64,000 nucleotides of DNA. It comes from Nicoliella lavandulae. GTDB lineage: Bacteria; Bacillota; Bacilli; Lactobacillales; Lactobacillaceae. The stretch spans positions 124,001 to 188,000 of the forward strand of contig NZ_JAWMWH010000003.1 in NCBI RefSeq assembly GCF_037546185.1. The letters are read 5' to 3'. Below, piece after piece: positions 25,661 to 33,282 of the stretch. A model generated the notes under the pieces. The model worked only from the letters and a program-made list of their open reading frames with translations. It searched no databases and was not told the DNA's origin. Made by a program: the position numbers and the translations under genes. How positions within the stretch are numbered: position 1 is the first letter of the stretch; every line of letters begins with the position of its first letter.

Positions 25661-26446
25661 ATGGCAAAAGTATTGCTTCATTTTAATTTTAAGGGTGGTG
25701 TCGGTAAAACGACGATGACGGTTTTAGATGCCTACCTCTTAAATCGGATGGGGAAAAAAGTCCTATTAATTGATATGGATCCTCAGGCAAACGCGACTGA
25801 AATTATTAATACTACGTTCAATAATCAAAAACGTCCTAAGACATCTTTTTATGATGGATTATTGAAATTGGATTTAAGGAATAGCATTATTCCAGTTACT
25901 GATAACCTAGATATGATTCCATCAGATTGGGCACTTAGTTCATGGCCCGGAAAAGTGGAAAAGTATAATCGGCATGATCGGGCGCTAATTTTAAAGAATT
26001 TGATCGAACCATTCCGTGATCAATATGACTATATTTTGTTCGATGTTCCGCCTACTTTATCTACGTTTACTAATAACGCCATTTTAGCAAGTGACTACAT
26101 TGCATTAGTTTTACAGACCCAACGCCAAGCATATACTTCCATTTTAAAGACTGCTAAATATATGTATCAGCTTAGGGAAGATTATGATGCTAAATATGAT
26201 GTATTAGGGGTTATTCTATACTTGGTCAAGAATAATGCAAAAACTGATAATGAAATCTCTACCAGTGCTAAGGAGTCATTTGGTAATGCTGTTTTCAAGA
26301 ATTATGTTTATCAACAAGAACGAATTAAGGTTTTTGGGGATGAAGGGATTCATGATAAGGACTACTGGGATAAACGAGCCTTAAAAATGTATCAACAAAC
26401 TCTAGATGAAGAATTACAAAGAATCGAGGAATCAGAAAATGAGTAA
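25661..26446 (+). CDS. ParA-family ATPase, second copy in the window
   Basis: A 261-residue Walker ATPase: deviant Walker A FKGGVGKTT near the N-terminus, IDMDPQANAT near 40, Walker B-like YILFDVPPTLS. It is clearly diverged from the ParA at 11776. Three ATGs stand in a row (25655, 25658, 25661); the last gives 7-base spacing from GGAGG and matches the MAK start of the other ParA. A small DNA-binding-like gene overlaps its end, as in type Ib partition or related positioning systems. No replication gene is adjacent, so its cargo is unknown. Confidence 0.85.
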   Translation: MAKVLLHFNFKGGVGKTTMTVLDAYLLNRMGKKVLLIDMDPQANATEIINTTFNNQKRPKTSFYDGLLKLDLRNSIIPVTDNLDMIPSDWALSSWPGKVEKYNRHDRALILKNLIEPFRDQYDYILFDVPPTLSTFTNNAILASDYIALVLQTQRQAYTSILKTAKYMYQLREDYDAKYDVLGVILYLVKNNAKTDNEISTSAKESFGNAVFKNYVYQQERIKVFGDEGIHDKDYWDKRALKMYQQTLDEELQRIEESENE

Positions 26447-26678
26447 TGACTTTTTAAACAATCTAGCTAATCAAGCTAACTCTCAATTAGATGCCAATGA
26501 GCAACATACCAGTCCATTTGCTAGACAAAAGCAAGCTAGTAAGCCAATTCAAGTTCGCGAAAGTTACTACCGAGAAATTAAAAAGATCGCCTTTTTAAAT
26601 GATCAGAAAATGGTCGATGTGATTGATGAAATGCTTAAATACGCGATTGAATCTGGTAACTTTACAGATGACGAATAG
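26439..26678 (+). CDS. Small partner of the second ParA (ribbon-helix-helix-like)
   Basis: A 79-residue protein whose ATG overlaps the parA stop by eight bases. The N-terminus is polar (MSNDFLNNLANQANSQLDANEQ). The C-terminal half KPIQVRESYYREIKKIAFLNDQKMVDVIDEMLKYAIE fits a strand plus two helices, a ribbon-helix-helix DNA-binding fold. By position it should link ParA to its DNA or other cargo. Choosing ATG 26439 rather than an upstream in-frame ATG at 26406 uses the SD GAGGA nearby. Confidence 0.7.
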   Translation: MSNDFLNNLANQANSQLDANEQHTSPFARQKQASKPIQVRESYYREIKKIAFLNDQKMVDVIDEMLKYAIESGNFTDDE

Positions 26679-26724
26679 TTATTAATAATAAATTTTTTAT
26701 TTTTAATTTTAAATTACTAATAAT

Positions 26725-26768
26725 AAAACCACTGAATCATAATTACGTGAATTCAGTGGTTTTAATTT
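26725..26768 (+). terminator. Intrinsic terminator after the second par pair
   Basis: Perfect 13-bp stem AAAACCACTGAAT / ATTCAGTGGTTTT with a T-rich tail. Confidence 0.88.
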
Positions 26769-26849
26769 TGCTATTTTTGCGCATGCTTGAATAAAAATCA
26801 CAATCTTTATGAGATTAGTATGTTAACCATTTTGAATCGCACAAGATAT

Positions 26850-26879
26850 TTTAAAGTGTTGATTTATCAACACTTTAAA
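26850..26879. promoter_or_regulatory. 13-bp inverted repeat upstream of the ALDH gene
   Basis: TTTAAAGTGTTGA pairs with TCAACACTTTAAA around TTTA. No T-run follows on either strand, so it is more likely a regulator site than a terminator. Confidence 0.5.
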
Positions 26880-26930
26880 AAGATTAATGTTAATACTAAA
26901 TAATTGAATTAATCATTTTGGTATGTTAAA

Positions 26931-26948
26931 TTGTGAAAGTAATAACAA
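26931..26948 (+). promoter_or_regulatory. Rex-like operator
   Basis: TTGTGAAAGTAATAACAA agrees with the Rex consensus TTGTGAAATATTTCACAA at both ends, with the mismatches mostly in the central A/T part. It lies 32 bp before the ALDH start codon. Rex represses adhE-type genes when NADH/NAD+ is low, so this is a plausible redox switch. Confidence 0.55.
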
Positions 26949-26979
26949 TTTTAGGATAGTAATTAAGGAGTGAAAATTT

Positions 26980-28362
26980 ATGATTGATTCCGTAGATTTA
27001 ATGATTAATGAATTAGTTGAAAATGCCCAAACAGCCCTAACAGAAATGGACAATTTTACTCAAGAAAAAGTAAATCAAATCGTATCTGCAATGGTGCAAG
27101 CAGGAATTGATAACAGTAAAGAATTAGCAGTGTTAGCTCATGATGAAACAAAGCGTGGGGTAGCTAAAGATAAATGGACCAAAAATTTATTTGCAACCGG
27201 TCGCATTTGGTCTGATATTAAGGATCATCAAACCGTTGGAATTATTAATCGAGATAACGAAAAGAAGACCATCACGATTGCTGAACCACTAGGAGTTTTA
27301 GCTGGTATTACCCCAGTTACGAATCCCACTTCGACAACCATGTTCAAAGCAATCATTGCTTTAAAGACTAGAAATCCAATCGTATTTAGTTTCCATCCTC
27401 AAGCATTGCATTCATCAATCAAAGCAGCGCAAGTATTACGAGATGCGGCAGTTAATGCGGGAGCACCGGAAAGTGCCATTCAATGGATTGAAAAACCAAG
27501 TATTGAAGCGACTGATAAATTAATTAATCACCCAGGAGTTGCGTCAACATTGGCTACTGGTGGTCCTGCAATGGTTAAAGCGGCTTATTCTACTGGTAAA
27601 CCAGCATTAGGCGTTGGTCCCGGAAATGGTCCACTTTACGTTGAAGCTAGTGCTGATCAGGAACAGGCAGTTAAAGACATTATCTTCTCGAAAACATTTG
27701 ATAACGGCATGATTTGTGCAACTGAAAATAGTTTAGTAATTGATGATCAAATTTATGCTGAATTTACTGATAAGTTAAAAGCAGCCGGTGTATATTTTGT
27801 AAGTAAGGATGATCAACCGGCGCTTGAAAAAACAATGTTCAATCCTAAAACTGGTGGGGTCAATGGTCCAATTCCAGGTCAAAGTGCTGTTAATATTGCT
27901 AAACAAGCTGGAATCGATGTCCCAGCCGATACTAAAGTATTAGCGGCTGAACTAACTGGCGTGGGTAGTGATTATTTATTATCAGGTGAAAAGCTATCAC
28001 CAGTCGTATCAGTTTATCGGGCGCAAAACCATGCGGATGGTTTTAAAATTGCAGATGCCATTCTCCACTATGGTGGAATGGGGCATACTGCAGCCATTCG
28101 AACAACTAATAATGACATTGCATTAGCATTTGGAATTGCAATGAAGGCTTGTCGGGTTCTTGTAAATACGCCTTGTTCAGTCGGTGGAGTTGGTGGAATC
28201 GCTAATGGGTTAACACCATCATTGACTCTTGGAACGGGGTCGTGGGGTGCAAACTCGATTGACCATAACGTAACTGATTATGACTTAATCAATAAGCGGG
28301 TGATTGCATACCCATTAGATAATCCGGATTTTGATCTTTTAATTAAGGATAATCAAGAATAA
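26980..28362 (+). CDS. CoA-acylating aldehyde dehydrogenase (AdhE N-terminal-like, no alcohol dehydrogenase domain)
   Basis: A 460-residue enzyme matching only the aldehyde-dehydrogenase half of AdhE. The catalytic Cys is in FDNGMICATENS near residue 245. The cofactor region GGPAMVKAAYSTGKPALGVGPGN and the block GGVGGIANGLTPSLTLGTGSWG are present. It should interconvert acetyl-CoA, NADH and acetaldehyde. Bifunctional AdhE has about 870 residues; here a stop follows at 460 with a terminator and no Fe-ADH remnant. It is therefore a stand-alone acetaldehyde dehydrogenase, or an AdhE that has lost its second domain. Acetaldehyde would need another alcohol dehydrogenase. A Rex-like site lies upstream. 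Confidence 0.85.
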   Translation: MIDSVDLMINELVENAQTALTEMDNFTQEKVNQIVSAMVQAGIDNSKELAVLAHDETKRGVAKDKWTKNLFATGRIWSDIKDHQTVGIINRDNEKKTITIAEPLGVLAGITPVTNPTSTTMFKAIIALKTRNPIVFSFHPQALHSSIKAAQVLRDAAVNAGAPESAIQWIEKPSIEATDKLINHPGVASTLATGGPAMVKAAYSTGKPALGVGPGNGPLYVEASADQEQAVKDIIFSKTFDNGMICATENSLVIDDQIYAEFTDKLKAAGVYFVSKDDQPALEKTMFNPKTGGVNGPIPGQSAVNIAKQAGIDVPADTKVLAAELTGVGSDYLLSGEKLSPVVSVYRAQNHADGFKIADAILHYGGMGHTAAIRTTNNDIALAFGIAMKACRVLVNTPCSVGGVGGIANGLTPSLTLGTGSWGANSIDHNVTDYDLINKRVIAYPLDNPDFDLLIKDNQE

Positions 28363-28375
28363 TTGAATTAACTTT

Positions 28376-28411
28376 AAAAAACGAGGTTCTCGATTGAGAG
28401 CCTCGTTTTTG
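28376..28411 (+). terminator. Intrinsic terminator
   Basis: AACGAGGTTCTC / GAGAGCCTCGTT stem with GATT loop and T-run. Confidence 0.88.
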
Positions 28412-28413
28412 TG

Positions 28414-28468
28414 TAACATGTTACATGTTATGTGTTATATGTTATGTGTTTTGTGTTATATGTTATGA
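28414..28468. repeat. Low-complexity TGTTATATGTTATG repeats
   Basis: Repeated ATGTTAT and GTGTTAT words with a repeating step of 7-14 bp, just upstream of the MazG-like gene and overlapping its promoter region. It begins with the palindrome TAACATGTTA. Confidence 0.7.
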
Positions 28469-28501
28469 TACTAACAACTAAAATAATAGGAGCCTATTAA
28501 T

Positions 28502-28819
28502 ATGGACTTAAAACAACATGCGGATTGGTTAACTAAATTTTATAAAAAGCACAAGTGGTTTGAATTATCACCAGAAATTAGAATGAACTTCTTATTAGAG
28601 GAATCTGGTGAATTAGCCCGGGCCATTCGGACAGAAGAAATTGGTCGCGAACATCCCGGTGAAGCAAAGAAAACTAAGGCAGAAGCAGATGATAACTTAC
28701 ATGAAGAACTAGCAGATGTGTTAGATCAACTATTAATTTTATGTGCTAAATACGATATTGATCCTAACTCATTATTAAGTTATAGCGAAAACAAGCTACA
28801 TAAACGGTGGAATGAATAA
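28502..28819 (+). CDS. MazG-like nucleotide pyrophosphohydrolase
   Basis: A 105-residue all-alpha protein of the MazG/NTP-PPase type. The metal-binding pattern is EESGELARAIRTEE (about 38-51) followed by EELADVLDQLLILC (about 75-88), the E-x2-E and E-x2-D arrangement. Such enzymes hydrolyse NTPs or dNTPs to NMP and pyrophosphate and clear non-canonical nucleotides. A single domain and short length resemble the MazG-like family. SD aggag fixes the start. It is a single-gene unit. Confidence 0.8.
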   Translation: MDLKQHADWLTKFYKKHKWFELSPEIRMNFLLEESGELARAIRTEEIGREHPGEAKKTKAEADDNLHEELADVLDQLLILCAKYDIDPNSLLSYSENKLHKRWNE

Positions 28820-28864
28820 TTTAAAATTAATTATTAATATTTAATTATTAGTAATTAATAACTA

Positions 28865-28913
28865 AAAAACAGCCATCCTTAAACCATCATCAAAGGTTAG
28901 GGGTGGCTGTTTT
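28865..28913. terminator. Bidirectional intrinsic terminator
   Basis: A long stem (AAAACAGCCA... with complement, small bulges) between the convergent genes ending at 28819 and 28924. Confidence 0.8.
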
Positions 28914-28923
28914 CATTTAGCTA

Positions 28924-29286
28924 TTATGATTGCTGAATTGACTTAACATATTCAGCAAATGGAGTGCCATCATATATCACAGTAGTTGATATTAACTGAT
29001 TATTCTTAAACTGCAGTAATTCTACCATATCAGATTTTGCAACTGGCTTTGTGTTCGCCGTGTAGAAAATAGCAGCTGTAGTACCATCTACAAATACATG
29101 ATTGAGTGTTAGTGAATTGATCATTTTGAAAAATCCATTTTGAAATTTAACAAATGCATCCAGACCAATTAACTCGCCTAATGGGGATTTTACGCGTACA
29201 TCTGAATTAGCTAATTGCTTCAGTTGCTCAATGTTTTTATCACGCATGGATGAAAAATATTGTTTGGCTAAATCCATTGTTTCCAT
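28924..29286 (-). CDS. NTF2-like (SnoaL-type) small protein
   Basis: A 120-residue cone-shaped-fold protein: METMDLAKQYFSSMRDKNIEQLKQLANSDVRVKSPLG, then a helix and curved-sheet strands (LTLNHVFVDGTTAAIFYTANTK, MVELLQFKNNQLISTTVIYDG). This is the SnoaL/nuclear-transport-factor-2-like pattern found in isomerases, hydratases and ligand-binding proteins; substrate unknown. The ATG at 29286 follows AAGGAGG, and longer in-frame starts lie inside the upstream regulator gene. It starts 16 bp after that WYL regulator and is probably co-transcribed. Confidence 0.72.
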   Translation of the reverse strand: METMDLAKQYFSSMRDKNIEQLKQLANSDVRVKSPLGELIGLDAFVKFQNGFFKMINSLTLNHVFVDGTTAAIFYTANTKPVAKSDMVELLQFKNNQLISTTVIYDGTPFAEYVKSIQQS

Positions 29287-29302
29287 TGGGCACCCTCCTT
29301 TC

Positions 29303-30235
29303 TCAATAAATGTTGCCCATTTTATTGATTTCATTTTGAATGCTTCTAATGACACTAGGCGGTGATAGGACAACGACCTCACTACCTAGGCTTAGTAATA
29401 CACGGACAATAAACTGCAAGTGTGATCGATAACAGTTAAATGTAATTTCCCAATGATCATTAATAAATTGCTTATCGCCACTAAGAATCCAGTAGTTAGT
29501 GAGTTGGTTATAACCGACTTTAGTTACGCTAATCTTAATTGATAATTTTTTAGCATGGCTCCGATTATGATTAATCCATTCAGTTAAATTCATTATTGGA
29601 CTAGAATGTTTCACGTGAGTGGGGGTTATATTGTTAACTCTATCGATTCTAAAGATCCTATACTCATTCGTTTTAAATACAAAACCAACAACATACCAGA
29701 AATTATTATAGGTGTAAATTCCAATTGGCCTTACAGTGAAGTGATCTATTTTTTGAATGCGTTCATATTCAATTTTAATATCTACTTTTTGGATTACGAA
29801 CGATAGAATTGTTTTTAGGTGATTAGGGAAGACTCTTTTATCTAATGAAACAAATAGTAGTCGCTGTTTTAAATCATTTAGCTGAACTTTATTTACATCT
29901 GGTAAGTACTTAACTAACTTATCTTTAACTCGCTTGGGATTAACTGGGAATGGAATATCGCTTAATGAATCCAACATATCATAAGCAAAAATAATAGAAA
30001 GGAGCTCATCTTGAGAAAATTTAATTGGTGGCATTGGTGAATCACCATCAATGAAGAAACCGCCACCACGTCCCTGTGATGAACGAAGCGGAACTCCTAA
30101 GCTACTTAGATAATCTAAATCTCTTGCAATGGTGCGACTTGAAACATTAAAAGTCGTAGCAGCCTCTTGTACTGTAAATTTTCGATGACTTAAAATAAAA
30201 TACCATAGTTCAATGATGCGCTCTGATTTATTAAT
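29303..30235 (-). CDS. HTH-WYL (YafY-type) transcription regulator, apparent ATT start
   Basis: A 310-residue regulator when read from ATT at 30235. Residues 1-60 form an HTH_11 domain (SERIIELWYFILSHRKFTVQEA, FNVSSRTIARDLDYL) ending in the wing GRGGGFF. Residues 130-220 contain the WYL-type ligand domain (IEYERIQ, TVRPIGIYTYNNFWYVVGF, YRIFRIDRVNNI), and a C-terminal WCX domain follows. The first ATG in frame is at 30034, after the whole HTH. No ATG, GTG or TTG lies between it and an upstream stop. CAGGAG sits 6 bases before ATT 30235. WYL proteins respond to nucleotides or DNA stress or control neighbouring genes. Confidence 0.72.
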   Translation of the reverse strand: MNKSERIIELWYFILSHRKFTVQEAATTFNVSSRTIARDLDYLSSLGVPLRSSQGRGGGFFIDGDSPMPPIKFSQDELLSIIFAYDMLDSLSDIPFPVNPKRVKDKLVKYLPDVNKVQLNDLKQRLLFVSLDKRVFPNHLKTILSFVIQKVDIKIEYERIQKIDHFTVRPIGIYTYNNFWYVVGFVFKTNEYRIFRIDRVNNITPTHVKHSSPIMNLTEWINHNRSHAKKLSIKISVTKVGYNQLTNYWILSGDKQFINDHWEITFNCYRSHLQFIVRVLLSLGSEVVVLSPPSVIRSIQNEINKMGNIY

Positions 30236-30371
30236 AATTTTCTCCTGTAGTTAATGATTTAACGATTATCGATCACATTTATTGTGCTTGTGATTACAAA
30301 ATAATTAAAGCATTTAAATATGACATATATGATGTGCACCCCAAAAGTTGTACATTATTATATTGTTTTTC

Positions 30372-31274
30372 CTAGGCGGAAAGTTTCCGGTATTGAACCG
30401 GTGACTTTCCGCCTAGTTTTGTTTTAATACGATGATTATTGTAATAATCAATCCATATTTTCATTGACGACATTAAATCTTCTTTAAAGTCATAATTACA
30501 GTCCATGATTTCAGCTTTCATAATATGGAAAAATGATTCCATAGGTGAGTTATCTATACAATTCCCCTTACGGGACATACTTTGAAATATCTTATTCTTC
30601 TTAAGCTCTTTTTGCCAGATATGACTTTGATACTGAGCTCCCTGATCACTATGAATTGTCGTTCTGTATGGTAAATCCTTAACTAATTGAATAACTTCTT
30701 TCAACGGTTTCATAACACAGTTCATATTTGGATGGCTGCTAATGTTATAGGATATTATTTCACCAGAAAATAAATCCATAATAGGTGAAAGATAAATACG
30801 ATGATTAATATCACAATTTCCATATCTGAATTCACTGATATCAGTACAGAGCTTTTGATATGGTCTGTCAGTATTAAATCTTCGATTTAATTGATTTGAT
30901 TTAAGTTTTCCAACCTGACCACGATAGGAATTATACTTACGTGTTTTTCTTGAATATGATGAAGATAGTAAATTATTCTTTTTCATTATCTTTAATACTA
31001 GTTTGTGGTTAACACGGTATCCACGATTAGTTAATTCTAAACACACTCTTCTATATCCGTAGGATTTATTTTTATCTTTAATATCCTTGATAATTTTAGC
31101 GATTTCAGCGTGCTTATCAGGCTTATTTTGGATTGATCTAATATAATAATAAGTACTTCTAGATATCCTTAATGCCTTTAGTATTAATGTTTTAGTGGTA
31201 TGGTATTTCAGCCTTAGTTCGTCGATTATTTTAATAATTACTTCTGGTCTTCTTCGTCGTCTAAGGCCCTCAAT
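30372..31274 (-). CDS. IS3-family transposase OrfB, copy B (via -1 frameshift)
   Basis: A 300-residue catalytic transposase frame. DDE residues lie in LCTDISEFRYG, HSDQGAQYQS and NSPMESFFHIMKAE. The N-terminal part reads LKYHTTKTLILKALRISRSTYYY. As in copy A, no start codon exists and the frame opens at a run of seven A (31274-31280, minus strand) inside orfA, the -1 slippery site. The two OrfB frames have exactly the same number of codons and no internal stop. The element may be functional. Confidence 0.85.
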   Translation of the reverse strand: MEGLRRRRRPEVIIKIIDELRLKYHTTKTLILKALRISRSTYYYIRSIQNKPDKHAEIAKIIKDIKDKNKSYGYRRVCLELTNRGYRVNHKLVLKIMKKNNLLSSSYSRKTRKYNSYRGQVGKLKSNQLNRRFNTDRPYQKLCTDISEFRYGNCDINHRIYLSPIMDLFSGEIISYNISSHPNMNCVMKPLKEVIQLVKDLPYRTTIHSDQGAQYQSHIWQKELKKNKIFQSMSRKGNCIDNSPMESFFHIMKAEIMDCNYDFKEDLMSSMKIWIDYYNNHRIKTKLGGKSPVQYRKLSA

Positions 31275-31747
31275 TTTTTTAAGAAGTCATTCTCTATTCT
31301 CAACATTAAATTTTCTTCTTCAATCTTCTTCAATTTTTCTTTATCGGTATTAGTATTGTTTGATTCGGCTTTGTTAGTTTTCCTTTTTGTCATGGCTTTT
31401 CTTTCCCTTCGGGACAATAAACCATCAATACCTTTTTGCTCTAGTCGTTTTTCCCAAGTCCAGATAGTTGATGGAGAAGGAATATTAAAATGATAAGCTG
31501 CCTCTGGATAAGATGATTTAGTCGTTTTCATCCAGTTTAATATATATTGTTTCTCTTTGGTAGAGTATTCGATTATATTCTTTCTTTTTTTAAGACCATT
31601 TAGTCCATGTTTTTTGTAACTCTTAACCCAACATAAAACAGTATTTCTACTTTTAACTCCAAAGTTTCTAGCCACCATTTGCGATCCCATACCGTTTAGG
31701 TATGCGTTAATTACATTTAATTTATCTTCTACTTTATATTTAGACAC
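31238..31747 (-). CDS. IS3-family transposase OrfA, copy B
   Basis: A 169-residue DNA-binding subunit with two HTH units (RNTVLCWVKSYKKHG, PSTIWTWEKRLEQKG) and a C-terminal zipper (LKKIEEENLMLRIENDFLKKL). The GTG at 31747 (protein start MSKYKVEDKL) is chosen because it aligns with the MAKYSLENKL start of copy A and gives the same length. The A7 slippery run lies in the zipper codons. Confidence 0.83.
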   Translation of the reverse strand: MSKYKVEDKLNVINAYLNGMGSQMVARNFGVKSRNTVLCWVKSYKKHGLNGLKKRKNIIEYSTKEKQYILNWMKTTKSSYPEAAYHFNIPSPSTIWTWEKRLEQKGIDGLLSRRERKAMTKRKTNKAESNNTNTDKEKLKKIEEENLMLRIENDFLKKLRALDDEEDQK

Positions 31748-31838
31748 AAAAAAACACCCCAAAGTTTTGTACAAACTTTGGGGTGCAGTGCAATATTGTC
31801 TTGTTATTTTAAAATAATTAAAAAGTGGTTCCTAATGA

Positions 31839-32441
31839 TTAATTATGGTAAGGATGATCTGCTAATAGTTTACTATAAAATGCAATCTCATTAATAATTT
31901 GGTCTGATTTTTTAATGTAGTATTCTTTTGAAGGAGCGTCTGTTAATAAGGAACCGTCTTCACTAAAGTTTTTATCAACATTTCCAATCGCAGCAAAATT
32001 AGGTAATACGATTAAACCGAGTTTCATTAAGATGGGTGCCAATTCGTTTGCTCCAAATTGTCCACCACGTGAATTATTAGAATATGATACTAACTTAGCC
32101 GGCTTGCTATCACCTTCATGGGCGAGATAGTCAAGGGCATTCTTAATGACGGCTGGAACGGAATGATTATATTCTGGGGTTAAAAATATATATCCAGAAG
32201 CATTGCGCATATCATCGATCCACGCTTGTTCATTACTAGTTAATTGTCGATTAGAGTTATTCATTGGTGGAATTGTTTCGTAAAAGAACGGTAAGTGATA
32301 ATCACCAATTTTAATAAATTTTAAATCGGTGCCAGTTTCCTTTACAAAGCTGGCTTGATTTTGTTTGAGATAGTTAAAATAATTAGCTCCTAATGAGTTT
32401 TCACGAGAGCTACATAAAATGATATTAATGGTTTTTGACAT
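31839..32441 (-). CDS. NAD(P)H-dependent FMN reductase (flavodoxin-like fold)
   Basis: A 200-residue flavoprotein. The FMN-phosphate loop is LCSSRENSLGANYF near the N-terminus. The family motif FLTPEYNHSVPAVIKNALDYL lies near residue 95, and YSNNSRGGQFGANEL near 125. Such enzymes reduce FMN, quinones or azo compounds and protect against electrophiles. The ATG at 32441 follows CCGGAGGAA. It has a near-perfect promoter with two flanking operator-like palindromes (32552-32620). Confidence 0.85.
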   Translation of the reverse strand: MSKTINIILCSSRENSLGANYFNYLKQNQASFVKETGTDLKFIKIGDYHLPFFYETIPPMNNSNRQLTSNEQAWIDDMRNASGYIFLTPEYNHSVPAVIKNALDYLAHEGDSKPAKLVSYSNNSRGGQFGANELAPILMKLGLIVLPNFAAIGNVDKNFSEDGSLLTDAPSKEYYIKKSDQIINEIAFYSKLLADHPYHN

Positions 32442-32551
32442 TTTGATTCCTCCGGTTGGATTTAATCCAATTAACAATAAAGATGATTAATGTAAAACTA
32501 ACCAATGTCTTGAGCTTGGATTCAATTAACCACCTTAAACCTTGCAATATT

Positions 32552-32565
32552 TATTCATGTGAATA
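32552..32565. promoter_or_regulatory. Operator-like palindrome downstream of the -10
   Basis: TATTCATGTGAATA, related to the second site at 32607. It sits just downstream of the -10 of the FMN-reductase promoter, a position that would block transcription. Confidence 0.5.
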
Positions 32566-32573
32566 TAAATAAC

Positions 32574-32601
32574 ATTATAGTTTTATTATTTGAAATGTCA
32601 A
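32574..32601 (-). promoter_or_regulatory. Consensus sigma-A promoter of the FMN reductase gene
   Basis: On the minus strand TTGACA (32601-32596), a 16-bp spacer and TATAAT (32579-32574). Both hexamers are perfect. Confidence 0.8.
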
Positions 32602-32606
32602 TTATT

Positions 32607-32620
32607 TATTCAGATGAATT
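32607..32620. promoter_or_regulatory. Operator-like palindrome upstream of the -35
   Basis: TATTCAGATGAATT, which shares the ATTCA-N2-TGAAT frame of the site at 32552. The two are 55 bp apart and flank the promoter. Confidence 0.5.
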
Positions 32621-32633
32621 AAAATAAGCAAAA

Positions 32634-32671
32634 TAAAAACATTATTGTAGATTTTAAACAATAATGTTTCT
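32634..32671 (-). terminator. Intrinsic terminator of the oxidoreductase/hydrolase pair
   Basis: AAACATTATTG / CAATAATGTTT stem followed on the minus strand by T-rich sequence, just past the stop at 32676. Confidence 0.75.
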
Positions 32672-32675
32672 TTAA

Positions 32676-33257
32676 CTATTGATGATTACTATTTAAGGCT
32701 TCTAAGGTCTTAGTACATTTTTCAATATATTTTGCGCAACGCTCATGAGAAGGGTTCTTTACCATTCGTCCTAATACTAATCCATGCTTAAGTTTGATTC
32801 CACAAAATCCTAAGACTAAATATTTCCAGCGGAAGATAACATTACCCAAACTACGGTAGAAAAATGCGGGTCCATTACTAGATGTAAAAACATCAGCAGT
32901 CTTGTTTTGCAGTAACTTATGAGAATTTCCCTTTTCATCATAATAATAGGCAAACTTAGGCGTTAATACTCTATCAAGCCAACCCTTCAGTACAGATGGT
33001 TCGGCAGACCACCAAATTGGGAAGAAGAATGCGAGATGATCAGCCGCTTGGATTAAATCCTGGCAATGTTTAGGAAATGATTCATCACTCATGTGCTGGT
33101 GATATCCGTATCTTAAAACGGGATCAAAATCAGCATGACTTAAGTCGATCATATCAACATCAAAGCCCATTTGCTTAGCAGCTTCGTAGTAATGCATTGC
33201 ATTCGTATGGGTAAGGGATTGACTATCAGGATGACCCTGGATAACTAAGATTTTCAT
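32676..33257 (-). CDS. NAD(P)H dehydrogenase (quinone), MdaB/NQO1-like
   Basis: A 193-residue flavodoxin-fold protein: MKILVIQGHPDSQSLTHTNA is the FMN/FAD phosphate loop, FFFPIWWSAEPSVLKGWLDRVL the FAD-contacting and dimer region. It probably carries out two-electron reduction of quinones with NAD(P)H in the cytosol. It starts 25 bp after the SGNH-hydrolase stop and is probably in one operon with it. A different quinone/FMN reductase gene lies just downstream under its own promoter, so this is a small detoxification cluster. Confidence 0.85.
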   Translation of the reverse strand: MKILVIQGHPDSQSLTHTNAMHYYEAAKQMGFDVDMIDLSHADFDPVLRYGYHQHMSDESFPKHCQDLIQAADHLAFFFPIWWSAEPSVLKGWLDRVLTPKFAYYYDEKGNSHKLLQNKTADVFTSSNGPAFFYRSLGNVIFRWKYLVLGFCGIKLKHGLVLGRMVKNPSHERCAKYIEKCTKTLEALNSNHQ

Positions 33258-33282
33258 TTTACGTTCGCTCCTAAATAATTAT

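Larger units (their letters stand above)
30335..31787 (-). mobile_element. IS3-family insertion sequence, copy B
   Basis: A 1.45-kb relative of the element at 1151-2598 with the same TGCACCCC ends, the same orfA/orfB layout and identical frame lengths, but clearly diverged protein sequence. The two are therefore separate acquisitions or old duplicates. ATAT flanks both sides if the ends are taken four bases further out, a possible 4-bp target duplication. The right end forms a hairpin around its own inverted repeat (about 31755-31787). Confidence 0.85.

Noticed and set aside
28414..28468. Riboswitch before the MazG-like gene
   Set aside because: Only a simple ATGTTAT repeat; no conserved aptamer pattern or alternative terminator.
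1151..31787. Composite transposon formed by the two 1.45-kb IS copies
   Set aside because: The copies are clearly diverged and 28 kb apart, with core genes between them, so joint movement is unlikely.
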